Source: Allium sativum (taxonomy: Eukaryota > Streptophyta > Magnoliopsida > Asparagales > Amaryllidaceae). Taken from it: DNA of 64,000 bases. Position 1 is the stretch's first letter, and every line of letters begins with the position of its first letter. The notes under the pieces are model-generated. The model made no database searches. It saw only the letters and a program-made list of their open reading frames with translations, and was not told the origin of the DNA. The DNA is taken from contig CM060912.1 in the NCBI GenBank assembly GCA_030737875.1, forward strand, positions 206,845,231 to 206,909,230, given 5' to 3'. A program made the position numbers and the translations under genes. Positions 46,815 to 58,492 of the stretch are shown one piece after another.

Positions 46815-49381
46815 TGTAACGACCCGTATTCTACGCACCATAGGGCTGTAGAATATTTCTTTCTTTCACATACGAAGTCGTATGGTCATGTAACTTTGGG
46901 AGACGACTATTGGGGTCATTTCCCATGTTCATGATTTTCCCCAATTTTTAAATGACCGTTTTACCCCTAGTTGGCACTGTTTTGGCCATAACTTTTGACT
47001 GGAAAAGAATTTTGACCTGAAACCACTTCCATTGGCTCCGGATGATGCTTTCTCTTTCCGTAGAGTGGTCATAATAGCCAAACGGACTTACCGTTTGGGA
47101 GATATGGCTGAATGAAGATTTAGAGGGTTAATTTTAGTTAATTGGGCTTAACCGGGTGACTAGCAGTTAGGCCTAGAGGGGAATTTCGGGGTTAGAGGTA
47201 TAAGAGGGCTGATTAGGGTTAGGAAATCACTTTCATTTCAGTTTTGAGCCGCCACAAATCTTCTTGAGACCTTAGCAATGGATTCCATCCTCTAAAACCA
47301 CTCCAAAACACATTTTTAGTGAAGATTAATCCTAAACTGCATCAAATCAGGGCCAAATAGCAACAGAGTAAGGTTGGAGCTGCTGCTATACATAGGAATT
47401 CGACCCAAACAGAGAGTATTTCAGATTTGGTATTTTATTTTGTGGCCAAGGTGAGTGATTAGCATCGTTTTGGCACTAATTACAGTTAATTAAGGGTAAT
47501 TAGTGAAGATTAGCGAATTTATACACTAATAAATTCTAGAAAAATGTTTAGAAATTCTTAAATAATATTTTATGTCTCTGTTAGAAATTTGGTTCGATTT
47601 GATTAAGTTTCGTTAACCCTATGATTGGTTTTACTTAAACATGCTTAAGGGAAAATAAGGGGTTTTTGGGTATATTTGATCCATTTTGACATGTAAATTC
47701 ATTGTTTTGGTGTTTGTGGTTAGTTTGCTATGTTGATATGACTGTTTGACATGATTTGTAATTGATTAGTATAGTTAGATTTGTCGAAAACGCCGTCGAA
47801 TTGCGTAAACAAGTTGCTGGAAAAAGTTGCAGAAAGTTGTGCATGGTTTCGGATCGGATCAGATATGGGCTCGGATCGGATAGGAGACCTAGGCATGGAA
47901 CCCGACCCGAATCGAAATCTGGCACATAAGAGGCTTGGCAAAAAGGAAGGCCATGTTGGTTAAGCTGGGGATCAGACTAACTTAAAGACGAAGGACTCGG
48001 ATCGGATCGGCTTAAGGATGAAAGGCTAGGACTGGAATAAGGCGAAGGGATCGGATCGGCTAAAGGAGGAGGATCGGATCGGAGTAAGTGGAGGACGAGG
48101 GAGCTGGTTGGAGAAGGAGCATGAACTGGAGGGAAGATAGCGACCCGACCCGGAGGAGGACACCCGACCCGACCCGAAGGGGGGACATCCGACCCGAATC
48201 GATGCGACGCTGTAGACCCGAACTGAACCGCTGCAGGAGAAGACTACGAACCGACCCGAAGAAGAGGACCCGACCCAAACCGATGGCTAGAAGGAGAACC
48301 CGACCCGACCCAGTATTGACCAATAACCCGAGATGCAAAGGTAGTTCAATATGGGAAGTTAGAGCTCAGGATCCAGTTGGGAACCGATGAGTTCACTTCA
48401 TGATTGGGCTTTGCTGCGGGACATGTGCCAAGGGGCAGTCGATGTCTATGACTTTGGATCACTATGTATGGGAAGTACGTGAACAGATTCAGGGCTACAA
48501 TGGCCTAGGTACGACTAAAGGGCTATAGACCAATGAAGTGGGGTCATTTGTAAAGATTTGGTCATGACTCCATGTGGTAAGCTTGGTAGTAGCAGTAGTT
48601 GTACAAGTCGAACTCCGTCACTAATTCAATAGGTCTAGTGATTGACAGTGGTGGACATCGTATGCTTTACGCACTGAGTGAGAGATGTGAGGATGGTTGA
48701 TATGGTTGATTTGTTTGCTATCATTATGACATGCACACCACACCCCCGTATTCTTTACGCTATTTATTATGGCACCTTAGAGTACTGTACGGTATGTGGT
48801 ACTAACTCTTTGGTTGCAGGTCCAGGTTCAGGTATGGTTTAGTATACCTGTTATTGTTCTGTTTAGATGCTTATCGCTCATACTAGGCTTTATGTCTGAC
48901 CCAGAGTTTTATGTCTCCTCTTATTACTCTGGGTGCTCACACGAGCAGACTAGAGACAGGTTAGCTGGAGATGCACGGGTAGATGATCCGGAGACGAGCA
49001 GGAGGCTTCCACGTAATATATATATAGTATTCTCCCTGTGTTGTTGAAGATCACTGTTTGGGCATTGGTGGTGCATCTTCTACTTTAGCTTTCTTTTGTT
49101 TAGAGACAGTAAATTTGAAAAGTTGTAATAAGCTGTATTTGGATTTCCGCTGCTCTGATGTTGATGTTGGTTTTAGTTATCATCTTATACACTGTCTCAC
49201 CTGTTTTATGTCAAGTATTTTATTATTATATTTTACTCCATGCGCTGTGAGACATTCTACAGGTTCCTCGTTTAGTTAATTCCCTTCTTTCCTTTCTTCT
49301 GACGACTGTCCCGTGCTAGTCGGGCATGTGTACAGCGCACTTTCGGAGGAAATGCAGGCTGGTGCGGGGCGGGCCGTCACA
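46815..49381 (+). repeat. 5' LTR of the chromovirus
   Basis: TGTAACGACCCGTATTCTAC to GGGCCGTCACA, 2567 bases. It contains a GC-rich block (about 47840-48330) of GATCGG and CCCGACCC repeats in opposite halves, and promoter-proximal sequence near the end. It aligns closely with 54110-56697 and, in reverse, with 61297-63921. Confidence 0.93.
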
Positions 49382-49382
49382 C

Positions 49383-49396
49383 TTGTTATCAGAGCT
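49383..49396 (+). promoter_or_regulatory. tRNA-iMet-type primer-binding site, one mismatch
   Basis: TTGTTATCAGAGCT follows the 5' LTR; the plant initiator tRNA-Met site is TGGTATCAGAGC, so one G is T here. The second copy in this window keeps the perfect form. Confidence 0.8.
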
Positions 49397-49583
49397 CTTG
49401 GTTGCTTAGTTAACCTAGGGAAGTTATCAGGGAGAGATAATATACGTATACGAGAGAGCGTATTTGTGATTATTTTGGTTTTTAAAAGCTATATATATAT
49501 ATACTATTAGTAGTATAAGAATGAATCCGTGCCGCACTAGCACCACTATGGGGTCGTTAATCGTTTCCTTTTTCAGATTGACG

Positions 49584-52500
49584 ATGAGCCGATATGTTAG
49601 AGGTACCAGTAGAGGGGCCAATAATGGGAATGCTGATGACATGAGGGCGATGTTTACTGACCTCATGAGAGATATGCTTAGGGATGTGCAGAGGGCAGCT
49701 CCCAATGGTGGAAATGGTGGTGGTCCAATAGTGCAGGCGCCGAGAGTCGACTTCGCCAAGCTGAATAAGGATTATACTAGCCTTGGTGGGAAGCCGTTCC
49801 ACGGAACGGAGTTGGCCACGGATGTTCAAGATTGGATTGGATAGTTGCGAACGTATCTTCGAGGATTTGGGTATCGAGGACGCGATGAAGAGAAAGCTAG
49901 CGTCCCGTCAGCTGCAAGGGCGGGCAATGAATTGGTGGAATGCTATAAAGGCAGCTACTCCCGAAGATCAGATTACTTGGGAGCAGTTTAAGGCTCGCTT
50001 TAGCGAGAAGTTCATTCCAGCTGCTCAGAAGTCAGTGCTATTTAAGAAATTCTTGGAGCTCAAGCAGAATGGCAGAGCTGTCTCGGAGTATATTGCTGAA
50101 TTCGACACTTTGTCGAAGTATGGGTTATCTCTTATTGATACTGCCGAGAAGAAGAATGAGAAATTCATAATTGGTTTGGATCAGTACTTGGGGGAAAGGC
50201 TTATTAACCACGTCGATGAGACGTTTGAATCGATTGTTGGGAAAGCATTGAGATCAGAAAGTCTCTACCCTAAGCCGAAGACTGAGGTTGCATCCGCAGA
50301 TGAGCCAAAGCCACAAGCAAGTGGTGGAGGCAAGGGTGGTTCCCAGAATAAGAGAAAGCAGAATCAGACTAAGGATGGCCAGAAGAAAAGGAATAAGCAA
50401 GATGTTGAGTGCTTCAGCTGTGGTAAGAAGGGCCATTATGCTAGTAATTGTCGGGTCAAGCCAGCGGATAGGAAGTGCTTCAACTATGGCCAAATGGGAC
50501 ATCACAAGGACAAGTGTCCGCAACCCCCCAAAGAAAAGCAAATGGTGAAAGCCTACGCCCTTAATGCTATTCCTTCTACGTCGAATGCCCCAACTGCGGC
50601 GGAGAAGGGAAAGAATGTCGTCATTCAAGGTATGCTTTCTGTTTATGATGTTCCTGTTAGAGTTTTGTTTGATACCGGAGCTTCCAGTTCTTTCATATCT
50701 AGTGACCTGGTAGATAGGTTGGGATTGGAGCCCGAGATTGTCGATAGACCTTTAGTAGTGACGAACCCGATTGGTGGTTCGACTAGCCTTAGCATGATTT
50801 GTCGTAATGTGGTCTTATCGAGTCATGGATGCATGTTTGTTTGTGATTGCTTTGTTTTGGGCTTTACTGGGTTTGGCATTATTTTGGGAATAAATTGGCT
50901 CCAAAGATACGGGGTGGTGGTAGACTGTGTGAGCTTTTTGGTGAAAGCTAGAGCGGATGATGGACGAAGGATAGTGTTTGGTGGTCTACCCAGTAAGAGC
51001 GTATTGGCTAGTTTTCTAAACTCCCTCGACATTCCACATAGTAAGTTGTCAGGTTTGCCCGTGGTTGGCCAGTATCCGGATGTTTTCTAGGAAGTGACCG
51101 GGCTTCCACCACACCGAGAGATTGAGTTCCGTATTGATTTGGTAAAAGATGCCAGACCTATAGTGATGCCACTTCGTCGTATGGCACTAAGGGAGCAGCG
51201 AGAGCACGAGGTGCAAGTCAGCGATCTTTTGAAGAAGAATTTATCAGAAGGAGTGTTTCTGAATGGGGAGCACCAGTTGTGTTTGCTACCAAGGCGAATG
51301 GTTCCCTTCGTTTGTGTGTAGACTACCGCGAGTTGAATAAAGTAACGAGGAAGAACAAGTATCCTCTACCGCGGATAGATGATTTGTTCGATCAGTTGAG
51401 TGGCGCGAGAGTATTTTCTCAGTTGGATCTCGCGACAGGTTTTCATCAGCTTAGAGTGGAAGCTGAGAGTATAGCTAAAACGGCATTTCGAACGCCGTCT
51501 GGATTTTATGAGTGGTTGGTCATGCCTTTCGGGCTGACCAATGCCCCAGCATATTTTGTGGATCTTATGAATAGGGTATTCAGAGATCAGTCGAATAAGT
51601 TTGTCCTTGTGTTCGTTGATGATATTTTGGTCTATTCAAGGACAGAGGAAGAACACAAGGTACATTTAAAAATAGTGATGGAGGTGTTGAGAAAACACCA
51701 ATTGAAAGCAAAGTTTTCTAAGTGTCACTTCTGGAAGAGGGAAGTGAGGTTCTTGGGCCATGTTGTATCAGAGAATGGTATTGCCGTAGACCCGGCGAAG
51801 GTGGCTACGGTACAGGATTGGCCTACGCCCAAGAATGCAACAGATGTAAGAAGTTTCTTGGGGTTAGCTGGATATTATCGTAAGTTTATCCAAGGTTTCT
51901 CGAAGATAGCAGCACCATTGACCCAGTTGACTAAGAAGAATCAAGCTTTTGTCTGGGATGAAAGGTGCGAGAATGCATTCAAGAGTCTAAAGGACAAGTT
52001 GACAATCGCACCAGTGTTAGTCATTCCTAAGGGGAATGAAGAGATGACGGTATACACGGATGCTTGCGGTACCGGACTAGGTGCTGTATTGATGCAATGC
52101 GGTAGGGTGGTAGCCTATGCAAGTCGGCAGTTGAAACCGCACGAGAGAAGATACCCTACCCATGATTTAAAATTGGCAGCGATCATGTTCGCATTAAAGA
52201 TGTGGAGACACTATCTCTTGGGAGAAATATTTGAGCTGTTTACAGATCATAAGTCGTTGAAGTATCTCTTCTCTCAGAAAGATCTGAATCTCCATCAGCA
52301 GAGATGGTTAGAATTCTTGGCTTCCTATGATTTTGATATCGCATATACACCGGGAAAGTGCAATGCGGTAGCCGATGCGTTGAGTAGAAGACATGCCAGT
52401 TTAGGGACTATGTTTCTAGAATGGAAGCAACTGGAGTATATCGCGGGATATGATTTCAGACCAAAGTGCGAATTGAATCCAGAAATGTTAGCAAGTTTGA

Positions 52501-53954
52501 CGATCAGACCAACTTTGATTGAGCGGATCGGCTCTAGTCAGAGGGATGATCCTAACCTATTGGAAATCATCTCCAAGTTAGAGATGGATATCGATGAGGA
52601 GATGAACAAGTATGGGCTTGATCGAGATGGATTGCTTAGAAAAAATGGAAAGCTTGTTGTACCCAACGTCAATGGATTGAGAGATGAAGTGCTTAGAGAA
52701 TGTCATCACTCAAAACTGACTATACACCCCGGTGGTAATAAGATGTATCGAGATATGAAGCAAACTTACTACTTGGAAGGGATGAAAAGAGACGTTGGGA
52801 AGTTTATATCCAAGTGCATGAATTGCCAGCTAGTCAAAGCCGAGCAAAAGAAGCCTAGTGGATTATTGCAACCATTAGAAATTCCCGAATGGAAATGGGA
52901 GTAAGTCTCGATGGATTTCATCGATGGTTTACCAAGGACTAGATAGGGACATGATAGCATTTGGGTAATCGTGGATCGATTGACTAAGAATGCAAGATTC
53001 ATACCAGTCAAATCGACTAGAACGGCAGCTAAGTTAGCAGAATTGTATATGAAGTGGGTAGTGAGATTTCATGGAGTACCTAAAAGCATTGTGAGTGACC
53101 GGGACCCGTTGTTCACTAGTGGGTTTTGGAAGAGCTTACAAGAGGCTCTAGGGTCAGAGTTACATCTCAGTACCGCATATCATCCTCAGACCGACGGTCA
53201 GACGGAGAGGGTGAATCGTATTTTGGAAGATCTCTTGAGAGCGTGTATATTGGATTTTGGTGGATCATGGGATGACCATTTGCATCTAGTAGAGTTTGCA
53301 TATAATAATAGCTACCAATCCAGTATCGGTATGGCTTCGTTTGAAGCTTTGTACGGAAGAGCGTGCAACTCACCATCATGTTGGATAGAGACTGGCGAGA
53401 AGTTTATGCTTGGACCAGATGTGGTGAGGGAAACTTCAGATAAGATTAAGATCATTCAACAACGAATGAAGGCTGCCCAAGATAGGCAGAAGAGTTATGC
53501 TGATAAGAGGAGAAGAAACTTAAAATTCTCCGTTGGTGACTTGGTGTTTGTCAAGATTTCTCCGAGCGTAATACGATTTGGCAGGAGATGTAAGTTAGCA
53601 CCAAGATTTGTTGGCCCATTCCCTGTTCTTGAACTAGTCGGGAATTTGGCATATAGAATTGACTTACCAGAGAAGATGGCGGGAGTTCACAATGTATTTC
53701 ATGTTTCCCAACTAAGGAAGTTCGTTCACGACTCAGATATGACTATTTCACCTGATCAGTTGGAGGACTTCGAAGCAGAACCCGAGGCGGTTGGGAACCG
53801 CAAGCCGGCCCGTATTGTCGAGCACGACATGAAGCAACTTCGAAGGAAGGCGGTGAAGCTAGTCAAGGTTCAGTGGGGTGAGGACGAGAATGATTGTACT
53901 TGGGAGACAGAGGAGAACATTAGGAAGACACACCCAGAACTCTTAGCCTGGTAA
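49584..53954 (+). pseudogene. Chromovirus gag-pol (gag, protease, RT, RNase H, integrase, chromodomain), disabled
   Basis: From ATG 49584 (MSRYVRGTSRGANNG). Gag: the capsid region has MNWWNAIKAATPEDQITWEQ. There are two zinc knuckles, CFSCGKKGHYASNC (intact) and CFNYGQMGHHKDKC (second Cys is Tyr). Protease: [26 protein letters not shown] and [10 protein letters not shown], both intact. RNase [16 protein letters not shown] and [11 protein letters not shown]. Integrase: [56 protein letters not shown]-terminal: GPFPVLELVGNLAYRIDLP, then a chromodomain-like KVQWGEDENDCTWETEENI, ending ELLAW. Breaks: one-base insertion near 49840, in-frame TAG at 51088, one-base loss near 51237, stops near 52902 and 52943. 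The copy is not translatable as a polyprotein. Confidence 0.93.
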
Positions 53955-54093
53955 GATTTTGACTTCGATTTAGTTTTCCGCATGCTAGGATAGGCTTGTT
54001 TGCTTGTTTTGCATGTTTGAATGTTGTATGTGGTTGTTAGGCATGCGGGATCCTTTGTATGTTTTGGGTTAAGGAATTTCGGGGACGAAATTT

Positions 54094-54109
54094 CTTAAGG
54101 GGGGGAGAG
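54094..54109 (+). promoter_or_regulatory. Polypurine tract before the 3' LTR
   Basis: CTTAAGGGGGGGAGAG lies directly before the TG of the 3' LTR; it primes plus-strand DNA synthesis in retroelements. Confidence 0.85.
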
Positions 54110-56697
54110 TGTAACGACCCGTATTCTACGCACCATAGGACTGTAGAATATTTATTTCTTTCACATACGAAGTCGTATGGTCATGTAACTTTGGGAGACG
54201 ACTATTGGGGTCATTTCCCACGTTCATGATTTTTCCCAATTTTTATATGACCATTTTACCCCTAGTTTGCACTGTTTTGGCCATAACTTTTGACTGGAAA
54301 AGAATTTTGACTGGAAACCACTTCCATTGGCTCCGGATGATGGTTTCTCTTTCCGTAGAGTGGTCATAATAGCCAAACGGACTTACCGTTTGGGAGATAT
54401 AGCTGAATAAAGATTTAGAGGGTTAATTTTAGTTAATTGGGCTTAACCGGGTGATTAGCAGTTAGGCCCAGAGGGGGATTTCGGGTTTAGAGGTATAGGA
54501 GGGCTGATTAGTGTTAGGAAATCACTTTCATTTCAGTTTTGAGCCGCCACAAACCTTCTTGAGACCTTAGCAATGGCTTCCATCCTCTAAAACCACTCCA
54601 AAACACATTTTTAGTGAAGATTAATCCTAAACTGCATCAAATCAGGGCCAAATAGCAACAGAGCAAGGTTGGACCTGCTGCTATACATAGGAATTCGACC
54701 CAAACAGAGAGTATTTCAGATTTGATGTTTTGTTTTGTGGCCAAGGTGAGTGATTAGCATCGTTTTGGCACTAATTACAGTTAATTAAGGGTAATTAGTG
54801 AAGATTAGCGAATTTATACACTAATAAATTCTGGAAAAATGTTTAGAAATTCTTAAATAATATTTTATGCCTCTGTTAGAAATTTGGTTCGATTTGATTA
54901 AGTTTCGTTAACCCTATGGTTGGTTTTACTTAAAGATGCTTAAGGGAAAATAAGGGGTTTTTGGGTATAATTGATCCATTTTGACATGTAAATTCATTGT
55001 TTTGGTGTTTGTGGTTAGTTTGCTATGTTGACATGACTGTTTGACATGATTTGTGATTGATTAGTATAGTTAGATTTGTCGAAAACGTCGTCGAATGGCG
55101 TAAACAAGTTGCTGAAAAAAGTTGCGGAAAGTTGTGCAGGGTTTCGGATCGGATCGGATATGGGCTCGGATCGGATAGGGAACCTGGGCAAGGAACCCGA
55201 CCCGAATCGGAATCTGGCACATAAGAGGCTTGGCAAAAAGGAAGGCCATGTTGGTTAAGCTGGGGATCGGACTAACTTAAAGACGAAGGACTCGGATCAG
55301 ATCGACTTAAGGATGAAAGGCTAGGACTGGAATAAGGCGAAGGGATCGGATCGGCTAAAGGAGTAGGATCGGATCGGCTAAAGGAGGAGGATCGGAGTAA
55401 ATGGAGAACGAGGGAGCTGGTCGGAGAAGGAGCATGAACTGGAGGGAAGATAGCGTCCCGACCCGGAGGAGGACACTCATCTCGACCCGAAGGGGGGACA
55501 TCCGACCCGAACCGATGCGACGCTGTGGACCCGAACCGAACCGCTGCAGGAGAAGACTACAAACCGACCCGAAGAAGAGGACCTGACCCGAACCGATGGC
55601 TAGCAGGAGAACCCTACCCGACCCAGTATTGACCAATAACCCGAGATGCAAAGGTAGTCCAATATGGGAAGTTAGAGCTCAGGATCCAGTTGGGAACCGA
55701 TGAGTTCACTTCATGATTGGGCTTTGCTGCGGGACGTGTGCCAAGGGGCAGTCGATGTTTATGACTTTGGATCACTATGTATGGGAAGTACGTGAACGGA
55801 TTCAGGGCTGCAATGACCTAGGTACGACTAAAGGGCTATAGACCAATGAAGTGGGGTCATTTGTAAAGATTTGGTCATGACTCCATGTGGTAAGCTTGGT
55901 AGTAGCAGTAGTTGTACAAGTCGAACTCCGTCACTACTTCAATGGGTCTAGTGATTGACAGTGGTGGACATCGTATGCTTTACGCACTGAGTGAGAGATG
56001 TGAGGATGGTTGCTATGGTTGATTTGTTTGCTATCATTATGACATGCACACCCCACCCCCGTATTCTTTACACTATTTATTATGGCACCTTAGAGTACTG
56101 TACGGTATGTGGTACTAACTCTTTGGTTGCAGGTCCAGGTTCAAGTATTGTTTAGTATACCTGTTATTGTTCTGTTTAGATGATTATCGCTCATAACAGG
56201 CTTTATGTCTGACCCAGAGTTTTATGTCTCCTCTTATTACTCTGGGTGCTCACACGAGCAGACTAGAGACAGGTTAGCTGGAGATGCACGGGTAGATGAT
56301 CCGGAGACGAGCAGGAGGCTTCCACGTAATATATATATATATATAGTATTCTCCCTGTGTTGTTGAAGATCACTGTTTGGGCATTGGTGGTGCGTCTTCT
56401 ACTTTAGCTTTCCTTTGTTTGGAGAGTAAATTTGAAAAGTTGTAATAAGCTGTATTTGGATTTCCGCTGCTCTGATGTTGATGTTGGTTTTAGTTATCAG
56501 CTTATACACTGTCTCACCTGTTTTATGTCAAGTATTTTATTATTATATTTTACTCCATGCGCTGTGAGACGTTCTACAGGTTCCTCGTTTAGTTAATTCC
56601 CTTCTTTCCTTTCTTCTGACGACCGTCCTGTGCTAGTCGGGCATGTGTACAGCGCACTTTCGGAGGAAATGCAGGCTGGTGCGGGCGGGCCGTCATA
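54110..56697 (+). repeat. 3' LTR of the chromovirus
   Basis: Starts TGTAACGACCCGTATTCTAC and aligns with the 5' LTR with scattered substitutions and small indels, for example a longer TATATA run near 56328-56345 and one extra GGATCGGCTAAAGGAG unit near 55360-55395. Confidence 0.93.
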
Positions 56698-57326
56698 TAG
56701 TCGATTCATGTTTTGCCAATGATCCAATTTGTTTGTTGTATTTCAACCATCCTAATTGGATTTTGCTATAATTCTCAGGTGAACACCTAATCTTTGTCAA
56801 ATCAAGGAAATTGGCTTTTAGTCATCGACCCATAAGTGTAAGTAGGTCGTTGCCGATCTAGAGTCGCGTATACACTCACATGCATGTATATGATTTTATG
56901 CGACATGCATGAAGGTTCTGTAAACTTTTTATGAGAACATGCATGTATATGGTCATATATGTTAGCACGTGCAACATATTAATGTACACGATTCGACCAT
57001 GTTTGTGTGTTGTACATACCCTTAGGAGTTAGGTAAGTGCTTACATTCACACGCAACAGGCACTTATGTTATCGTCGTATGCATAAAAATATGTATATTA
57101 ATTAGAGTTTTGCACATATATGTATGTATAATGAATCATGTATATGGGTTTTATATTGGTAAGCGTATCTCTAAACTCTAATATGATCATATGCGCGATC
57201 ATGTGTAAATCGAAAAATTACATGAATACGTGCCTCAAGTGTTGAGGAATTCACATGGTCACACAAGTGTGTGGTGGTTCCTTTTTTGTTGAAAGCAAAA
57301 ATGTGTGATCTTCTATAAAGAAGAGA

Positions 57327-57356
57327 GCGCGCGCATACACAAACACGCGCGCACAT

Positions 57357-57403
<47 letters not shown>

Positions 57404-57404
57404 A
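57327..57404. repeat. (AC)n microsatellite with GC and AT edges
   Basis: A GCGCGC-rich edge, then about 19 AC units (57355-57392), then a short AT run. Confidence 0.95.
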
Positions 57405-57792
57405 AGAAAAATAAAGTCTATAATAATAGCATTCAAGTATGAAAGGTAAACAAAAAACAAAACTACACAAGATGTGACTATATGTATGCATAGAAAAGTA
57501 GATAGATGAGCTCCGGATAAACCACCGCCCATCATACTTCAAAATCGAATTCCGGCATGGCTACCACCCGATAATAAAGTATATCTACTCCTATACAATA
57601 CCCTAGTCACTCCAAACAAAAACAACAAATACAAGAGAATGGAACATCACAAAAAACTCTCCAAAAACTGCACTCTAAAGAACTTCAAAGCATATATCAT
57701 CCACAAACCAAAGACAGCCATCCAATAAGCTCCACAGCTAAAATCAACTACCTATGACCTAAAAAAACCAGCCAAACCATAAGCTACCATCA

Positions 57793-57793
57793 C

Positions 57794-57827
<34 letters not shown>

Positions 57828-57863
57828 GAGTATATATATATATATAACTATATATATATATAT

Positions 57864-57898
<35 letters not shown>
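57793..57898. repeat. (AT)n microsatellite
   Basis: Interrupted TATATA runs. They adjoin the 3' end of the LINE relic and may have grown from its tail. Confidence 0.95.
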
Positions 57899-57899
<1 letters not shown>

Positions 57900-57901
<2 letters not shown>

Positions 57902-58492
57902 AAAGAAAAGATAACAAAGTTAAAAGGAGATAAGCAAGTAATACGCAGAACAGCAGAAATCAATAACAAATGCAGATTCTATTATGACTAAAATACATAT
58001 TAAATCTGATAAACAAACTCAAATTAATTCTAACCTTAATCAAATATCTCTCATAACGAGAATCTCTATATAACTTATAGTGAGGGTTAGACATCCAATC
58101 CAGACTAAAAGAAACAATCCTAATGATTAATTTATCTATAGATACAAAATTAGAATGAATCAATCTTTGACTTCTCTCCAACCAAATGAACCAGCTAATA
58201 ATAGTAATTATAGTATCCAACACATATCTATCTTTAATCAAAAAAAAATCTAAAACAATTCCAGTAAAAATCACAGTTACTAAAAGAATTGGAACTGTTA
58301 AAAAAATTCTTAAAACCATATTTAAAATATAATTGGTAATAGTGCAAGAAAAACAATAAATGATCAACATTCTCATCCAAAATACTACAAAAACAACACT
58401 TAACATCAAAAATAATATTTTTCTTCTTTAATTGCTCCACCGTATTAAGTTTCTTATGAATAATCAACCACATAAGAAATTTTGCTTTAGGC
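57900..58492 (-). mobile_element. 5'-truncated LINE (non-LTR) relic, ORF2 C terminus
   Basis: The minus strand reads [20 protein letters not shown], then KCCFCSILDENVDHLLFF. This is the zinc-binding domain found at the C terminus of plant LINE reverse transcriptases (CX2C then HX-type end). After a frame change it reads IISWFIWLERSQRLIHSN and SIDKLIIRIVSF, the usual tail (W-x-ERN-type) of these ORFs. Reverse transcriptase and endonuclease are absent, as expected for 5' truncation. The upstream edge at about 58492 joins directly to chromovirus pol. Confidence 0.75.

Larger units (their letters stand above)
46815..56697 (+). mobile_element. Complete but disabled chromovirus (Ty3/gypsy, Tekay/Del-like), TAGTC TSD
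   Basis: Two 2.6 kb LTRs flank a primer-binding site, one gag-pol region, and a polypurine tract. TAGTC lies on both sides (46810-46814 and 56698-56702). The 5' LTR starts TGTAACGACCCG and ends GGGCCGTCACA; the 3' LTR ends CCGTCATA, with the terminal CA changed to TA. The domain order and the chromodomain-like C terminus place it among chromoviruses. It is internally whole but carries frameshifts and stops, so it could move only with proteins from another copy. Confidence 0.93.
56703..57899. other. Host flank with two microsatellites, no gene seen
   Basis: AT-rich sequence between the chromovirus TSD and the LINE tail. The open frames on the minus strand here come from the CA/TG microsatellite. 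Nothing else was recognised. Confidence 0.5.

Noticed and set aside
47720..47941. Minus-strand frames repeated at 55015-55236
   Set aside because: They are shared only because the two LTRs are copies of each other.
48060..48390. Overlapping open frames on both strands of the chromovirus LTR
   Set aside because: They follow from GC-rich repeat composition with few stops; no domain is recognisable.
57171..57542. Minus-strand open frames with CVCVCV runs
   Set aside because: They are translations of the (AC)n microsatellite.
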